Position numbers and translations under genes: made by a program
Assembly (NCBI GenBank): GCA_017450205.1
Contig: JAFSVF010000022.1
Span: forward strand, 1 to 55,837
Direction of reading: 5' to 3'
DNA from: Bacilli bacterium
GTDB taxonomy: Bacteria > Bacillota_I > Bacilli_A > RF39 > UBA660
Length of the DNA stretch: 55,837 nucleotides
Part shown: positions 43,462-51,204 of the stretch, piece by piece
Numbering within the stretch: position 1 is the first letter of the stretch
Layout: each line of letters begins with the position of its first letter
Notes under the pieces: model-generated
Told to the model about the DNA's origin: nothing
What the model saw: only the letters and a program-made list of their open reading frames with translations
The model's database searches: none

Positions 43462-43971
43462 ATGATTAAAGAATTAAAAGATGGAAGTATAGTTAGTTTA
43501 GATTATGGTCTTCAAGTTTCTAATTACATATCACGTGATTATCCTGGTGAATATGAAACAGATATATTTGCAAAAATATTTACTAAGATTTATACTGATG
43601 GAGAAATATATAAATATAATAAGCATAATCCATTTCCAGCAGATAGATATAAGATAGGAATAAAAGAGTATTATAATATAAACTATTTAGAAGTAGATAA
43701 TGTTTTTGTAAAAAATCATACATATTTAATAAAAGAAATATATGTTTGGGAGTGGTCTAATGCAGGTACTTCTCGTGTATTTGATCCTTATTTAAAAAAA
43801 GTAGATGTTTATGTACAAGATAAAAACAATATTCATCAAGTAATAAATGCAATTGCTATGAAAAGAAAAATAGAAATTCTTAAAGCTAATGGTGAATTAT
43901 CATTACCTGAATTTAATCATAGTGTATTAACTGAAAATAATGATGTTCATATTTTAAGAAGAAAACACTAA
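43462..43971 (+). CDS. Protein of unknown function, tyrosine-rich
   Basis: 169 residues, soluble, with many Tyr and beta-type segments (GSIVSLDYGLQVSNYI, LIKEIYVWEWSNAGT). No family recognised. Strong ribosome binding site AAAGGAG. It has its own promoter; no clear terminator, and the next promoter begins 4 bp after its stop. Confidence 0.72.
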   Translation: MIKELKDGSIVSLDYGLQVSNYISRDYPGEYETDIFAKIFTKIYTDGEIYKYNKHNPFPADRYKIGIKEYYNINYLEVDNVFVKNHTYLIKEIYVWEWSNAGTSRVFDPYLKKVDVYVQDKNNIHQVINAIAMKRKIEILKANGELSLPEFNHSVLTENNDVHILRRKH

Positions 43972-43974
43972 AAT

Positions 43975-44003
43975 TTGCATAAATTAAATTTAAATGTTAT
44001 ATT
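43975..44003 (+). promoter_or_regulatory. Promoter of the 44033 gene
   Basis: -35 TTGCAT (43975-43980), 17-bp spacer, -10 TATATT (43998-44003). Confidence 0.7.
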
Positions 44004-44028
44004 ACTGCCAAGGGAAAAAGGTAGGTAT

Positions 44029-44060
44029 AAAGATGAAAGTGTTTAAAGATGAAAGTGTTT
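44029..44060 (+). repeat. 16-bp tandem duplication over a start codon
   Basis: AAAGATGAAAGTGTTT occurs twice in direct succession (44029-44044 and 44045-44060). Each copy has an ATG; only the first is in frame with the gene. Confidence 0.9.
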
Positions 44061-44533
44061 ACGTACAAAAAAATGATTTAATTAATATACTACAATTAGG
44101 GGATTTAATACCTCACACTGTATTAAAAAAAGCATTTAATGGTAAAGAATTAGTAATAGATGATAATAATAGATATGACTTTGTTGAATTTAATTTACCT
44201 GATGAAGTATTTTTTTTCAAAAGACAAGATTGGATAATAGATTATGATAACTATAGTTATTATGATGATGAAATGTTAGAAAAGATTGCACATACTTTAT
44301 ATAAACAAAATGAAGAATTAGTTGATAATTTCAATAAATTATCTAATGAAGATCAAGAAATTCAACACCAAGAAATGATTAAAAAACATAGACAATTAAG
44401 ACATATGTTTAATGATTTAAGACATTTATCAGAATATAAAAAAGGTATAATGAATATGATTATTCCAGGTGAAGAACCAGGTGAAGTCATTAACATGACA
44501 CAAGAAGAAGCAAAAAAGGCGGTTATTAGATAA
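44033..44533 (+). CDS. Protein of unknown function, acidic and helical
   Basis: 166 residues. N-terminal compact part (LINILQLGDLIPHTVLKKAF), then a long helical region (QNEELVDNFNKLSNEDQEIQHQEM). No membrane segment; no family recognised. The start ATG 44033 lies within the first copy of a 16-bp tandem duplication; the second ATG is out of frame. Ends in a strong terminator. Confidence 0.72.
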   Translation: MKVFKDESVYVQKNDLINILQLGDLIPHTVLKKAFNGKELVIDDNNRYDFVEFNLPDEVFFFKRQDWIIDYDNYSYYDDEMLEKIAHTLYKQNEELVDNFNKLSNEDQEIQHQEMIKKHRQLRHMFNDLRHLSEYKKGIMNMIIPGEEPGEVINMTQEEAKKAVIR

Positions 44534-44546
44534 CTGCTTTTTTTTA
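44515..44546 (+). terminator. Terminator of the 44033 gene
   Basis: AGGCGGTTAT pairs with ATAACTGCTT (two G-U pairs), then T-run; it overlaps the end of the gene. Confidence 0.8.
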
Positions 44547-44595
44547 TTTAAAAAAATTTGATATAATGTAGAAAATACAAAAGAGGTAGATAAAT

Positions 44596-45237
44596 ATGAA
44601 AAAATTGTTTTTAATTAGACATGGTGAATCTATGCAAAATACAAAAGAAAATTATAAAATTAAACTTCCAGATAGTAAGGTATATCTAACAGAAAAAGGA
44701 AAAGAAGAAGCTAGAGAATGTGGAATAATACTAAATAATTATATGGAAGAAAATAATTTAGATAAGAATTCATCAATTATCTACAATAGTCCTTATGTAA
44801 GAACTAGAGAAACTAGAGATATTATTAATGAATATTTAAATATAAAAAAACTAATAGAAGATTACTTGCTTATTGAGCACCAATATGGATTATTTAGTGA
44901 TAATGAATTAAGTTATAATAAGAAAAAATATCCTGATTTTTTTGAATATTCTGAAAGATTCTTTAGAAATGAAGGAAAATTTTATGTTAAATTTCCAATG
45001 GGTGAAAGTCCAGCTGATGTTGCTTTAAGAACAAGAATATTCTTACAAGATATGTATAAAGAATGTAATGATATAGATAACATATTTATAGTTTCTCATG
45101 GTACAACAATAAAAACATTACTCATGAATATCTATAGAGAATCACCAGAATGGTATAATAAAACAAGACATTTTGGTAATTGTGAAGCTAGAGTAATTGA
45201 CGAAAATAAAAATATGAAAGTTCTAAGAAAAGGATAG
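44596..45237 (+). CDS. Histidine phosphatase superfamily protein (phosphoglycerate mutase-like)
   Basis: 213 residues. The catalytic LIRHGES motif is at residues 6-12 and the second histidine in IVSHGTTIKTLL. It is likely a small-molecule phosphatase, as Asn/Glu-type cofactor-dependent mutases need further residues not seen here. The central part (about 85-130) is longer than in PhoE-type proteins. Upstream is a TGATATAAT -10. Substrate is unknown. Confidence 0.88.
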   Translation: MKKLFLIRHGESMQNTKENYKIKLPDSKVYLTEKGKEEARECGIILNNYMEENNLDKNSSIIYNSPYVRTRETRDIINEYLNIKKLIEDYLLIEHQYGLFSDNELSYNKKKYPDFFEYSERFFRNEGKFYVKFPMGESPADVALRTRIFLQDMYKECNDIDNIFIVSHGTTIKTLLMNIYRESPEWYNKTRHFGNCEARVIDENKNMKVLRKG

Positions 45238-45263
45238 TGCTATTAATTTGAATTTGGGTTGTA

Positions 45264-45292
45264 TTGTAAATTAAAGTAAGTTTTATTATAAT
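45264..45292 (+). promoter_or_regulatory. Promoter of the DUF4176 gene
   Basis: -35 TTGTAA (45264-45269), 17-bp spacer, -10 TATAAT (45287-45292). Confidence 0.7.
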
Positions 45293-45313
45293 TAATATGA
45301 AAGAGGTGTACGT

Positions 45314-45685
45314 ATGTATAATACTTATTTATCAATTGGAACAGTTTTAATGTTAAAGGGTGAAGGTAAAAAAGTAATGGTTATTGGTTACCTAGGTTAT
45401 GATAAAACTGGTAAAGCAGCTGACTATATGGGAGTAACGTATCCAGAAGGTTATATGAGTTCGGATAGTATTATAGGATTTAATGAAACAGAAATACTTC
45501 AAGTATTACATGAAGGATATAAAGATGTTGAACAAGATAGATTCTTTAATGAAATTACAGCTTATGTACAAGGATTATCAAGTCAAAGTACACCAACTGT
45601 ACCATATGTAAATACACCAACACAACCTGTAGTTAAAGAGGAAATGCCAAAGCAAAATAATGATAATAACATTGATGTAATCTAA
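45314..45685 (+). CDS. DUF4176 family protein
   Basis: 123 residues. The first 80 match the DUF4176 pattern: SIGTVLMLKGEGKKVMVIGY, then DYMGVTYPEGYM and FNETEILQVLHEGY. The rest is a low-complexity Pro/Thr/Gln tail. The function is unknown; in other Bacillota the family often lies near type VII secretion genes, but none is seen here. It has its own promoter and terminator. Confidence 0.78.
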   Translation: MYNTYLSIGTVLMLKGEGKKVMVIGYLGYDKTGKAADYMGVTYPEGYMSSDSIIGFNETEILQVLHEGYKDVEQDRFFNEITAYVQGLSSQSTPTVPYVNTPTQPVVKEEMPKQNNDNNIDVI

Positions 45686-45691
45686 AAATAT

Positions 45692-45717
45692 AGAAAGTTT
45701 CTAACTTTCTTTTTTTT
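45692..45717 (+). terminator. Terminator of the DUF4176 gene
   Basis: AGAAAGTT pairs with AACTTTCT around TCT, then T8. Confidence 0.85.
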
Positions 45718-45761
45718 ATTTAACTTAAATTATGGTATTATATTAGATGAATGGAGGAAGT

Positions 45762-46559
45762 ATGAAAAATAATTTGTTTTATACTATAAGTGGTTTCATA
45801 GTTTTAATTCTTGTTTTCTTATGTTTATTAACAACAACACATAAAGAAATATATAAAAGTATAAGTTATGAAAATTTTGAAGATTTAAAAACTGGTTTAG
45901 TATATTTTGGTGAAGTAGACTCAGATGTAAAAAAGGTAATGAAGAAATATGATCAATCATTTACAATAGATGAGTATGTAGTAAGTGATTATGAGATTGA
46001 AAAATTGAATACTTTATTATCAAATAGCAAAGTCAATACTATAGATAATACTGGATATGTCTTTGTTAATGAAAACGTTCCTGTATGGTCAAGTAATAAA
46101 TCACTAGATGAAAAAGATTTAACTGAAGAATTAAATAAACAATTAAATGGAGTACTAAAATCTTCAGAAATTGTTTATAAACAAAATGAAAAAATTAATG
46201 ATATTATTAATTTAATTAATAGTAAAAAATATACAATATTAGTAATTGGAAAAGAAGGTTGTAGTTGGTGTACAAGATATCAACCTGTTATTAATAATGT
46301 TGTTAAAGATTATAATGTTGATATACATTATATTGATAAAACAAAATATAGTGAATCTGATTTTAAAAAATATAAAGATTTAGCTTTAGAAATTAAGGCA
46401 GAATGTACAAATGATGGAGTGGCCACAACTACAAAAACATTTGGTGAGTATCCATTAACATTAATAACAAAGAATGGTAAATCAGTAGATTGTTTAATGG
46501 GATATGAAAGTGAAGAAACTGTTATTGAGTTATTAAGAAAGTATAATATAATTAAATAA
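45762..46559 (+). CDS. Membrane-anchored thioredoxin-like protein
   Basis: 265 residues. One N-terminal membrane helix (about 4-24) and a C-terminal thioredoxin fold with the redox pair CSWC (VIGKEGCSWCTRYQPV, about residue 170), ending in a cis-proline-like GEYPLTLITKNGK. A further pair of cysteines (ECTNDG, VDCLMG) lies in the fold. The part between (about 25-150) may be a second, cysteine-free thioredoxin domain. Probably acts on disulfides outside the membrane. Start ATG 45762 follows GGAGG. First of three closely spaced genes. Confidence 0.8.
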   Translation: MKNNLFYTISGFIVLILVFLCLLTTTHKEIYKSISYENFEDLKTGLVYFGEVDSDVKKVMKKYDQSFTIDEYVVSDYEIEKLNTLLSNSKVNTIDNTGYVFVNENVPVWSSNKSLDEKDLTEELNKQLNGVLKSSEIVYKQNEKINDIINLINSKKYTILVIGKEGCSWCTRYQPVINNVVKDYNVDIHYIDKTKYSESDFKKYKDLALEIKAECTNDGVATTTKTFGEYPLTLITKNGKSVDCLMGYESEETVIELLRKYNIIK

Positions 46560-46572
46560 AGAAGGTGTAATT

Positions 46573-47022
46573 ATGTTTGAATCTTGTTTTGAAAGAGTAG
46601 AAGCTTTTAAAAAGAAATTTCCTGGAACAGTTTGTTGGAGAATTAAAAGACATTCAGAAGTAATTGAAAAACATTTGAATCCAAATGAAAAATTATTATT
46701 TGCCTTTGCTGCACAATTAAATGAAGGAAAATGGCATTTGTTTGATACTGCTATAATAGCACTTACATCAGAAAGAATAATTATTGGTCATAAAGGATTA
46801 ATATATGGTTATAATTTTATAACTGTAACACCTGATATGTATAATGATCTAACAATAAAAGCAGGACTTATTTGGGGAACAATTGTTATAGATACAGTTA
46901 AAGAACAAATAACAATATCAAATATTGACAAGAATGCTCTTCCTGAAATTGAAACTTATATAACTTCATTTATGGAAGAAGCTAAAAAACAATACGCAAG
47001 AAGAGAAAAAAAAGGAAAATAA
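46573..47022 (+). CDS. Bacterial PH-domain protein
   Basis: 149 residues. It resembles small bacterial PH-domain proteins: HLNPNEKLLFAFAAQ, DTAIIALTSERIIIGHKGL, then a beta-rich core and a C-terminal helix (PEIETYITSFMEEAKKQ). No membrane segment. Second gene of the 45762-48088 group, 13 bp after the thioredoxin-like gene, 1 bp before the next. Function unknown. Confidence 0.7.
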   Translation: MFESCFERVEAFKKKFPGTVCWRIKRHSEVIEKHLNPNEKLLFAFAAQLNEGKWHLFDTAIIALTSERIIIGHKGLIYGYNFITVTPDMYNDLTIKAGLIWGTIVIDTVKEQITISNIDKNALPEIETYITSFMEEAKKQYARREKKGK

Positions 47023-47023
47023 A

Positions 47024-48088
47024 ATGAAAAGATATATTCGAGTAATAAGTTTAATTATAATAATCGCAGGTTTATTAATTTACAATATAAATAAACCTAG
47101 GAACTATAAAGAAGAGTACTCACTTGATAACTATTCAATTACTGAAGAATATCATAAAAGTGATAAATATTATTCATTTAAACTTGTTAAAGATGAATAT
47201 ATCTTTTATTTTGCAAGAAATTACTCATTTAGTAAAAAAAGAAAACTTATTAAAAGTATAAGTGAAGAAGTAAATGATAAAACAGTGTGTATAAATGTTG
47301 ATATTTTAAAAAATTCTTCAGAAACTATTTGTAGTAATCAAGAGGAATATACATCATTAAGAGTTTTAAATGATGATAAAAAAGAAGTATTATCAACTTA
47401 TGAAGATGTTAAAGTATATGATAAATCATATAAATACTATGAATGGAATGGATACGGGTTTACAGACATTATAAATCATAAGGAATATAAAATTCTAAAG
47501 AAAGAAAATTATGATAATAATTTAAGTTATAAATTTGATGATTATATAATATTTGCTAACTATGATGATAAGAATGAATTTAAGTTATTCTACTTATTTA
47601 ATACTAAAACTAATAAATTTGAAAAAATCAAATTAAAAGATTCAATTAGTTTTGATTCTTATTTCCAAGGAATTTATAAAGATAAACTATATATCTTTGA
47701 TAAAAATAATTCAATTCAATATGGAATTGGTATAAAAAATAAAAAGGTGACTAAAACAAGTAATTCTGACGGTGCACTATATTATGATGGAAAAATAGAA
47801 ACAAAACCATTAAATACATTTAAATATAATAATTTATTATTTACAAACGATAATTTTATTAACTATTCAATAAATAATGACAGTCTATATTATTCTTATA
47901 TTGGAAGTGATTTAAAGATTAAATTATTTGATAATGTCCAATATATTATTAAAGAATCTAATAATAAAGTATTATTCTTATCAAATGGATATGTATATGA
48001 AATTGATATTTATAATAATGAAGTAAAATTACTTCTAGAATCCATGGAATGGGAATTCCATTATAATTCACAAATTTATATTTTTTAA
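47024..48088 (+). CDS. Membrane-anchored beta-rich protein of unknown function
   Basis: 354 residues. N-terminal membrane helix (about 5-22), then a long extracytoplasmic region of short beta segments with repeated patterns such as YDDKNEFKLFYLF and YKDKLYIFDKNN, suggestive of a propeller-like or repeat fold, without certainty. Two cysteines (VCINV, ETICSN) could form a disulfide, of interest because a thioredoxin-like protein is in the same operon. No family recognised. Confidence 0.7.
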   Translation: MKRYIRVISLIIIIAGLLIYNINKPRNYKEEYSLDNYSITEEYHKSDKYYSFKLVKDEYIFYFARNYSFSKKRKLIKSISEEVNDKTVCINVDILKNSSETICSNQEEYTSLRVLNDDKKEVLSTYEDVKVYDKSYKYYEWNGYGFTDIINHKEYKILKKENYDNNLSYKFDDYIIFANYDDKNEFKLFYLFNTKTNKFEKIKLKDSISFDSYFQGIYKDKLYIFDKNNSIQYGIGIKNKKVTKTSNSDGALYYDGKIETKPLNTFKYNNLLFTNDNFINYSINNDSLYYSYIGSDLKIKLFDNVQYIIKESNNKVLFLSNGYVYEIDIYNNEVKLLLESMEWEFHYNSQIYIF

Positions 48089-48097
48089 TAGATAGTT

Positions 48098-48125
48098 ATG
48101 ACATATTTAATTTAAATGTTATAAT
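48098..48125 (+). promoter_or_regulatory. Promoter of the 48155 gene
   Basis: -35 ATGACA (48098-48103), 16-bp spacer, -10 TATAAT (48120-48125). Confidence 0.65.
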
Positions 48126-48154
48126 TATATTAAGAATAAGGAGGTGGATTAGTA

Positions 48155-49747
48155 GTGGTTTTTAGAAAACCTTTTGCATTTATTATTAAACATTTTAAAG
48201 CATTCCATGTAGTAATGTTTTTAACAACATTATTTATAATGTATAATGCTAATCAAATAAGATCTTTAATAAGGAGTTTAATAAGCCAAAATGCATTTAC
48301 TTATGCTGGTGCAGAGAACTATACTAATTCACCAGTATTTATTGTATGTCTAATAGGTTTAACAGCTGTTGGTTTAATCTATTGGTTGTTTACCGTTAGA
48401 AAGAAAGACTTAAAATATTACACTTTAGTAATAGGATATTATGCTTTTTCTATGGCAGGTTTCTATTATCTATTTGATAAGATTAATATTCTAGCACAAA
48501 AAGATGTATCAATAGATGAATTAAACTTAATCAGAGATGTAAGTACATTAATATTATTAGTATCAGTTCCAATTCTTATAATGTCATTAATAAGAAGTAT
48601 TGGATTTAATATAAAACAATTTAACTTCTCAAAAGATATTAAAGAATTAGAAATAACTGATAAAGATTCAGAAGAATTTGAAATTTTAATTGGTCAAAAC
48701 AATTATAAATATCTAAGAAAAATAAGAAAGACAATCAGAGAAACAAGATATGCAATACTAGAACACTTATTTATTATAACAATTGCAGTTGCAGGAGTAA
48801 TCATAGTTGGCGCTGTATCATTTGGATACAAGTATTATCAAGATCATAAAGTAGTTGCTAATTCGGAAATTTCAACAGTAAATGGTGTTTATTATGTAGT
48901 AAATAATACTTATGTTACTGCAAGGAATTTAAATGGAAAACAAATCAAATCTAATAGTAAGTATGTTATTGTTAATATAAGTATGAAGAATATGACAAAT
49001 ACTGAAAAACTAGTTGATTTAAATGTCTTCAGTATTCAAACTGGTAGACTTATATATAGACCAATATCATTCCTACAATCTGAATTTAATGATTTAGGGG
49101 TTTATATTAAAGATAAAACAGTTATTCCAAATGATTCTTTCCTTACAGGAATAATTATATTTGAAATACCATTATCAATGAACGTTTCTAACTTCACATT
49201 AAAAGTATTCAAAGACTATAAAACATCTAAAGATGAATTTACATTTAATTTTGAAAAGTTTGCTGCAAATGGATACATCTTAGATGAAGATATAAAAGAA
49301 GAAGAAATTGAAATTGGTACAAAATATGATTCAGTATTATTTAGAGATAATAAAGTAAATTTCTTAATTAATAAAGCATATTTAGCTGATGCATTTAATG
49401 ATAAATATGTTATATGTGAAGAAGAAGATAAATGTATAACTAAAACACAATTAATTAAGCCTGAAAAACTAACTAATAATACAATGTTAGTAGTTGATTA
49501 TACTGGTTCTGTTAATAGTGATGCTTCATATTATGCTGCAATTAGCGATATGGATTCATTCTTTAATTCTTTTTCACATGTTGAATATGTAGTAGGAGTA
49601 GAGAAATTTAGTTCTAACGGCGAGGTAATAAGTACTGGTATAAATGGTAAAGCATTTATATTATTAGATAGAAAAGCTACAAAAGCTTCTAAAATAGATT
49701 TAGTATTTAGTTTCCGTAATAGTACAGTAAAAATACCTATTAAATAG
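48155..49747 (+). CDS. Multipass membrane protein with a large extracellular domain, unknown function
   Basis: 530 residues. Four membrane helices (about 17-32, 60-79, 88-107, 129-150), a charged cytoplasmic helix region, a fifth helix (about 204-228) and then about 300 extracytoplasmic residues. Part of these (KYVIVNISMKNMTNTEKLVDL) resembles the immunoglobulin-like DUF4352 type. The start is GTG 48155 after AGGAGGTGG. It has its own promoter and a strong terminator. Confidence 0.72.
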   Translation: MVFRKPFAFIIKHFKAFHVVMFLTTLFIMYNANQIRSLIRSLISQNAFTYAGAENYTNSPVFIVCLIGLTAVGLIYWLFTVRKKDLKYYTLVIGYYAFSMAGFYYLFDKINILAQKDVSIDELNLIRDVSTLILLVSVPILIMSLIRSIGFNIKQFNFSKDIKELEITDKDSEEFEILIGQNNYKYLRKIRKTIRETRYAILEHLFIITIAVAGVIIVGAVSFGYKYYQDHKVVANSEISTVNGVYYVVNNTYVTARNLNGKQIKSNSKYVIVNISMKNMTNTEKLVDLNVFSIQTGRLIYRPISFLQSEFNDLGVYIKDKTVIPNDSFLTGIIIFEIPLSMNVSNFTLKVFKDYKTSKDEFTFNFEKFAANGYILDEDIKEEEIEIGTKYDSVLFRDNKVNFLINKAYLADAFNDKYVICEEEDKCITKTQLIKPEKLTNNTMLVVDYTGSVNSDASYYAAISDMDSFFNSFSHVEYVVGVEKFSSNGEVISTGINGKAFILLDRKATKASKIDLVFSFRNSTVKIPIK

Positions 49748-49771
49748 ATGTTTAATAACATCTATTTTTTT
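49742..49771 (+). terminator. Terminator of the 48155 gene
   Basis: AAATAGATGTT pairs with AACATCTATTT around TAAT, then T-run. Confidence 0.9.
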
Positions 49772-49772
49772 G

Positions 49773-49801
49773 TTGAAAATATAAACATATAATGTTATAA
49801 T
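49773..49801 (+). promoter_or_regulatory. Promoter of tRNA-Cys
   Basis: -35 TTGAAA (49773-49778), 17-bp spacer, -10 TATAAT (49796-49801). Confidence 0.75.
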
Positions 49802-49813
49802 CAATTTATTGAT

Positions 49814-49887
49814 GGAGCTTTAGCCAAGTGGTAAGGCGTGGGACTGCAACTCCCTGATCGCAGGTTCAAATCCTGTAGGCTCCTCCA
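49814..49887 (+). tRNA. tRNA-Cys (anticodon GCA)
   Basis: 74 nt with encoded CCA. Acceptor GGAGCTT pairs with AGGCTCC (discriminator T); anticodon arm GGGA-CTGCAAC-TCCC has GCA; T-arm CAGGTTCAAATCCTG. It has its own promoter and terminator. Confidence 0.97.
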
Positions 49888-49896
49888 TAAGTATAT

Positions 49897-49924
49897 AACT
49901 CGGTATTTTACCGAGTTTTTTTTA
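49897..49924 (+). terminator. Terminator of tRNA-Cys
   Basis: AACTCGGTA pairs with TACCGAGTT around TTT, followed by T-run. Confidence 0.9.
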
Positions 49925-49964
49925 TACAAATCATGATATAATGAAATCGAAGGTTGTGATTATC

Positions 49965-50246
49965 ATGGAAGTTATTTTTCCACTACTGATTATCATTGTA
50001 TTACTATCAATGAATAACAACACGATTAAGTTAATAAAGAAACATAAAAAAGGAGTAAATATTATGCCAAAAGAAATGATTAAAAATTATATCGGTAAAA
50101 AGGTTTCAATAACATTATTTAATAATGCATTTGCATTTAACGGAGTATTAGAATCATTTGAAGCTAATTGGATTAAAGTAAGTACTAAGAAAAATATACA
50201 AATTATCAACGTAGATCACATACAATCAATAGTTATATCTAAGTAG
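49965..50246 (+). CDS. Small protein: membrane helix plus Sm-like domain, with an internal start
   Basis: 93 residues from ATG 49965. The first part is one hydrophobic helix (EVIFPLLIIIVLLSM). From Met at 50064 comes a 60-residue domain (YIGKKVSITLFNNAFAFNGV, then FEANWIKVSTKKNIQIINVD) that resembles Sm/Hfq-like beta barrels. AAAAGGAG stands 8 nt before ATG 50064, so a soluble short form (60 residues) is very likely made, perhaps as the main product. ATG 49941 is too close to the -10 (49936-49941) to be used. It is followed by dgkB within 8 bp. Confidence 0.65.
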   Translation: MEVIFPLLIIIVLLSMNNNTIKLIKKHKKGVNIMPKEMIKNYIGKKVSITLFNNAFAFNGVLESFEANWIKVSTKKNIQIINVDHIQSIVISK

Positions 50247-50253
50247 GTTTGTT

Positions 50254-51177
50254 ATGAAAACTTGTGCACTTATATATAATCCAAATAGTGGACACATTCT
50301 AAATAAAAAGAATATTAAATCATATAAAGCTTTAATTGAAACTCATGGATATAAAGTAAAAGTAATTGGGACAGAATATAGAGGACACGCAAAAGAAATA
50401 GTATCTCACTTAGGATACGTTGATTTAGTAATGTCTATGGGCGGAGATGGAACTTTTAATGAAATAGTATACGGTAATCTTCAAAGAAAAAACCAATTAT
50501 TACTTGCTCATATTCCAGTAGGTACAACAAATGATATTGGTGTAATGTTTGGGTATGGAAAAGATATAAAATTAAACATTGAACTATGTTTAAATGGAGT
50601 AGAAAAGAATATAGATATTCCAGTAGTAAACAATAGACCTTTTGTATATGTTGCAGGATTTGGAAAATTTATGAACATTCCATATGAAACATCAAGATTA
50701 GAAAAGAAAAAATTTGGTTATTTTGCTTACATATATAATGGTATTAAAGATTATTTTTCAAATACAAAATGGTATAACATTAAATGTGAAATTGATGGAA
50801 AAACAATTGAAACACCAGCATCCTTAATGTTGATATGTTCTTCAACTAGAATAGCCGGTCAAAACAATTTAGCTAAGAATGTTAAACTAGATGATGATAA
50901 ATTTGAAGTTATTCTTTGTAGTAAAAAGAAAAGACAAGAAATTATTACATCAATAGGAAAAGCTGTTATTTCTCCACATCCAGAAAATGTTGATGGCATT
51001 ATGATGTTTAAAGCATCAAAATTAATTGTTACATTCGATGAATATCAAAAGAAGCCATGGTGTATTGATGGAGAAAAACTAGAAATAAGATCAAAGAAAT
51101 ATACTATAGTTAATAAGACTAATATTAAAATTTTAATACCAAAAGTTAATGTAGATAAATTATTTATAAACAAATAA
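50254..51177 (+). CDS. Diacylglycerol kinase-family lipid kinase
   Basis: 307 residues. NPNSG (9-13) and the ATP-binding SMGGDGTFNEIV (61-72), followed by HIPVGTTND, are the DAGK catalytic-domain marks. In Bacillota DgkB-type enzymes rephosphorylate diacylglycerol from lipoteichoic acid synthesis; that fits the YfhO-like gene next door. Soluble, membrane-associated. It is the last gene before a bidirectional terminator. Confidence 0.9.
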   Translation: MKTCALIYNPNSGHILNKKNIKSYKALIETHGYKVKVIGTEYRGHAKEIVSHLGYVDLVMSMGGDGTFNEIVYGNLQRKNQLLLAHIPVGTTNDIGVMFGYGKDIKLNIELCLNGVEKNIDIPVVNNRPFVYVAGFGKFMNIPYETSRLEKKKFGYFAYIYNGIKDYFSNTKWYNIKCEIDGKTIETPASLMLICSSTRIAGQNNLAKNVKLDDDKFEVILCSKKKRQEIITSIGKAVISPHPENVDGIMMFKASKLIVTFDEYQKKPWCIDGEKLEIRSKKYTIVNKTNIKILIPKVNVDKLFINK

Positions 51178-51204
51178 AAAGTTACTTTGCAGTAACTTTT
51201 TTCT
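51176..51204. terminator. Bidirectional terminator between convergent genes
   Basis: AAAAAGTTACT (51176-51186) pairs with AGTAACTTTTT (51191-51201) around TTGC, with T-runs on both strands. The last codons of the YfhO-like gene are inside it. Confidence 0.9.
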
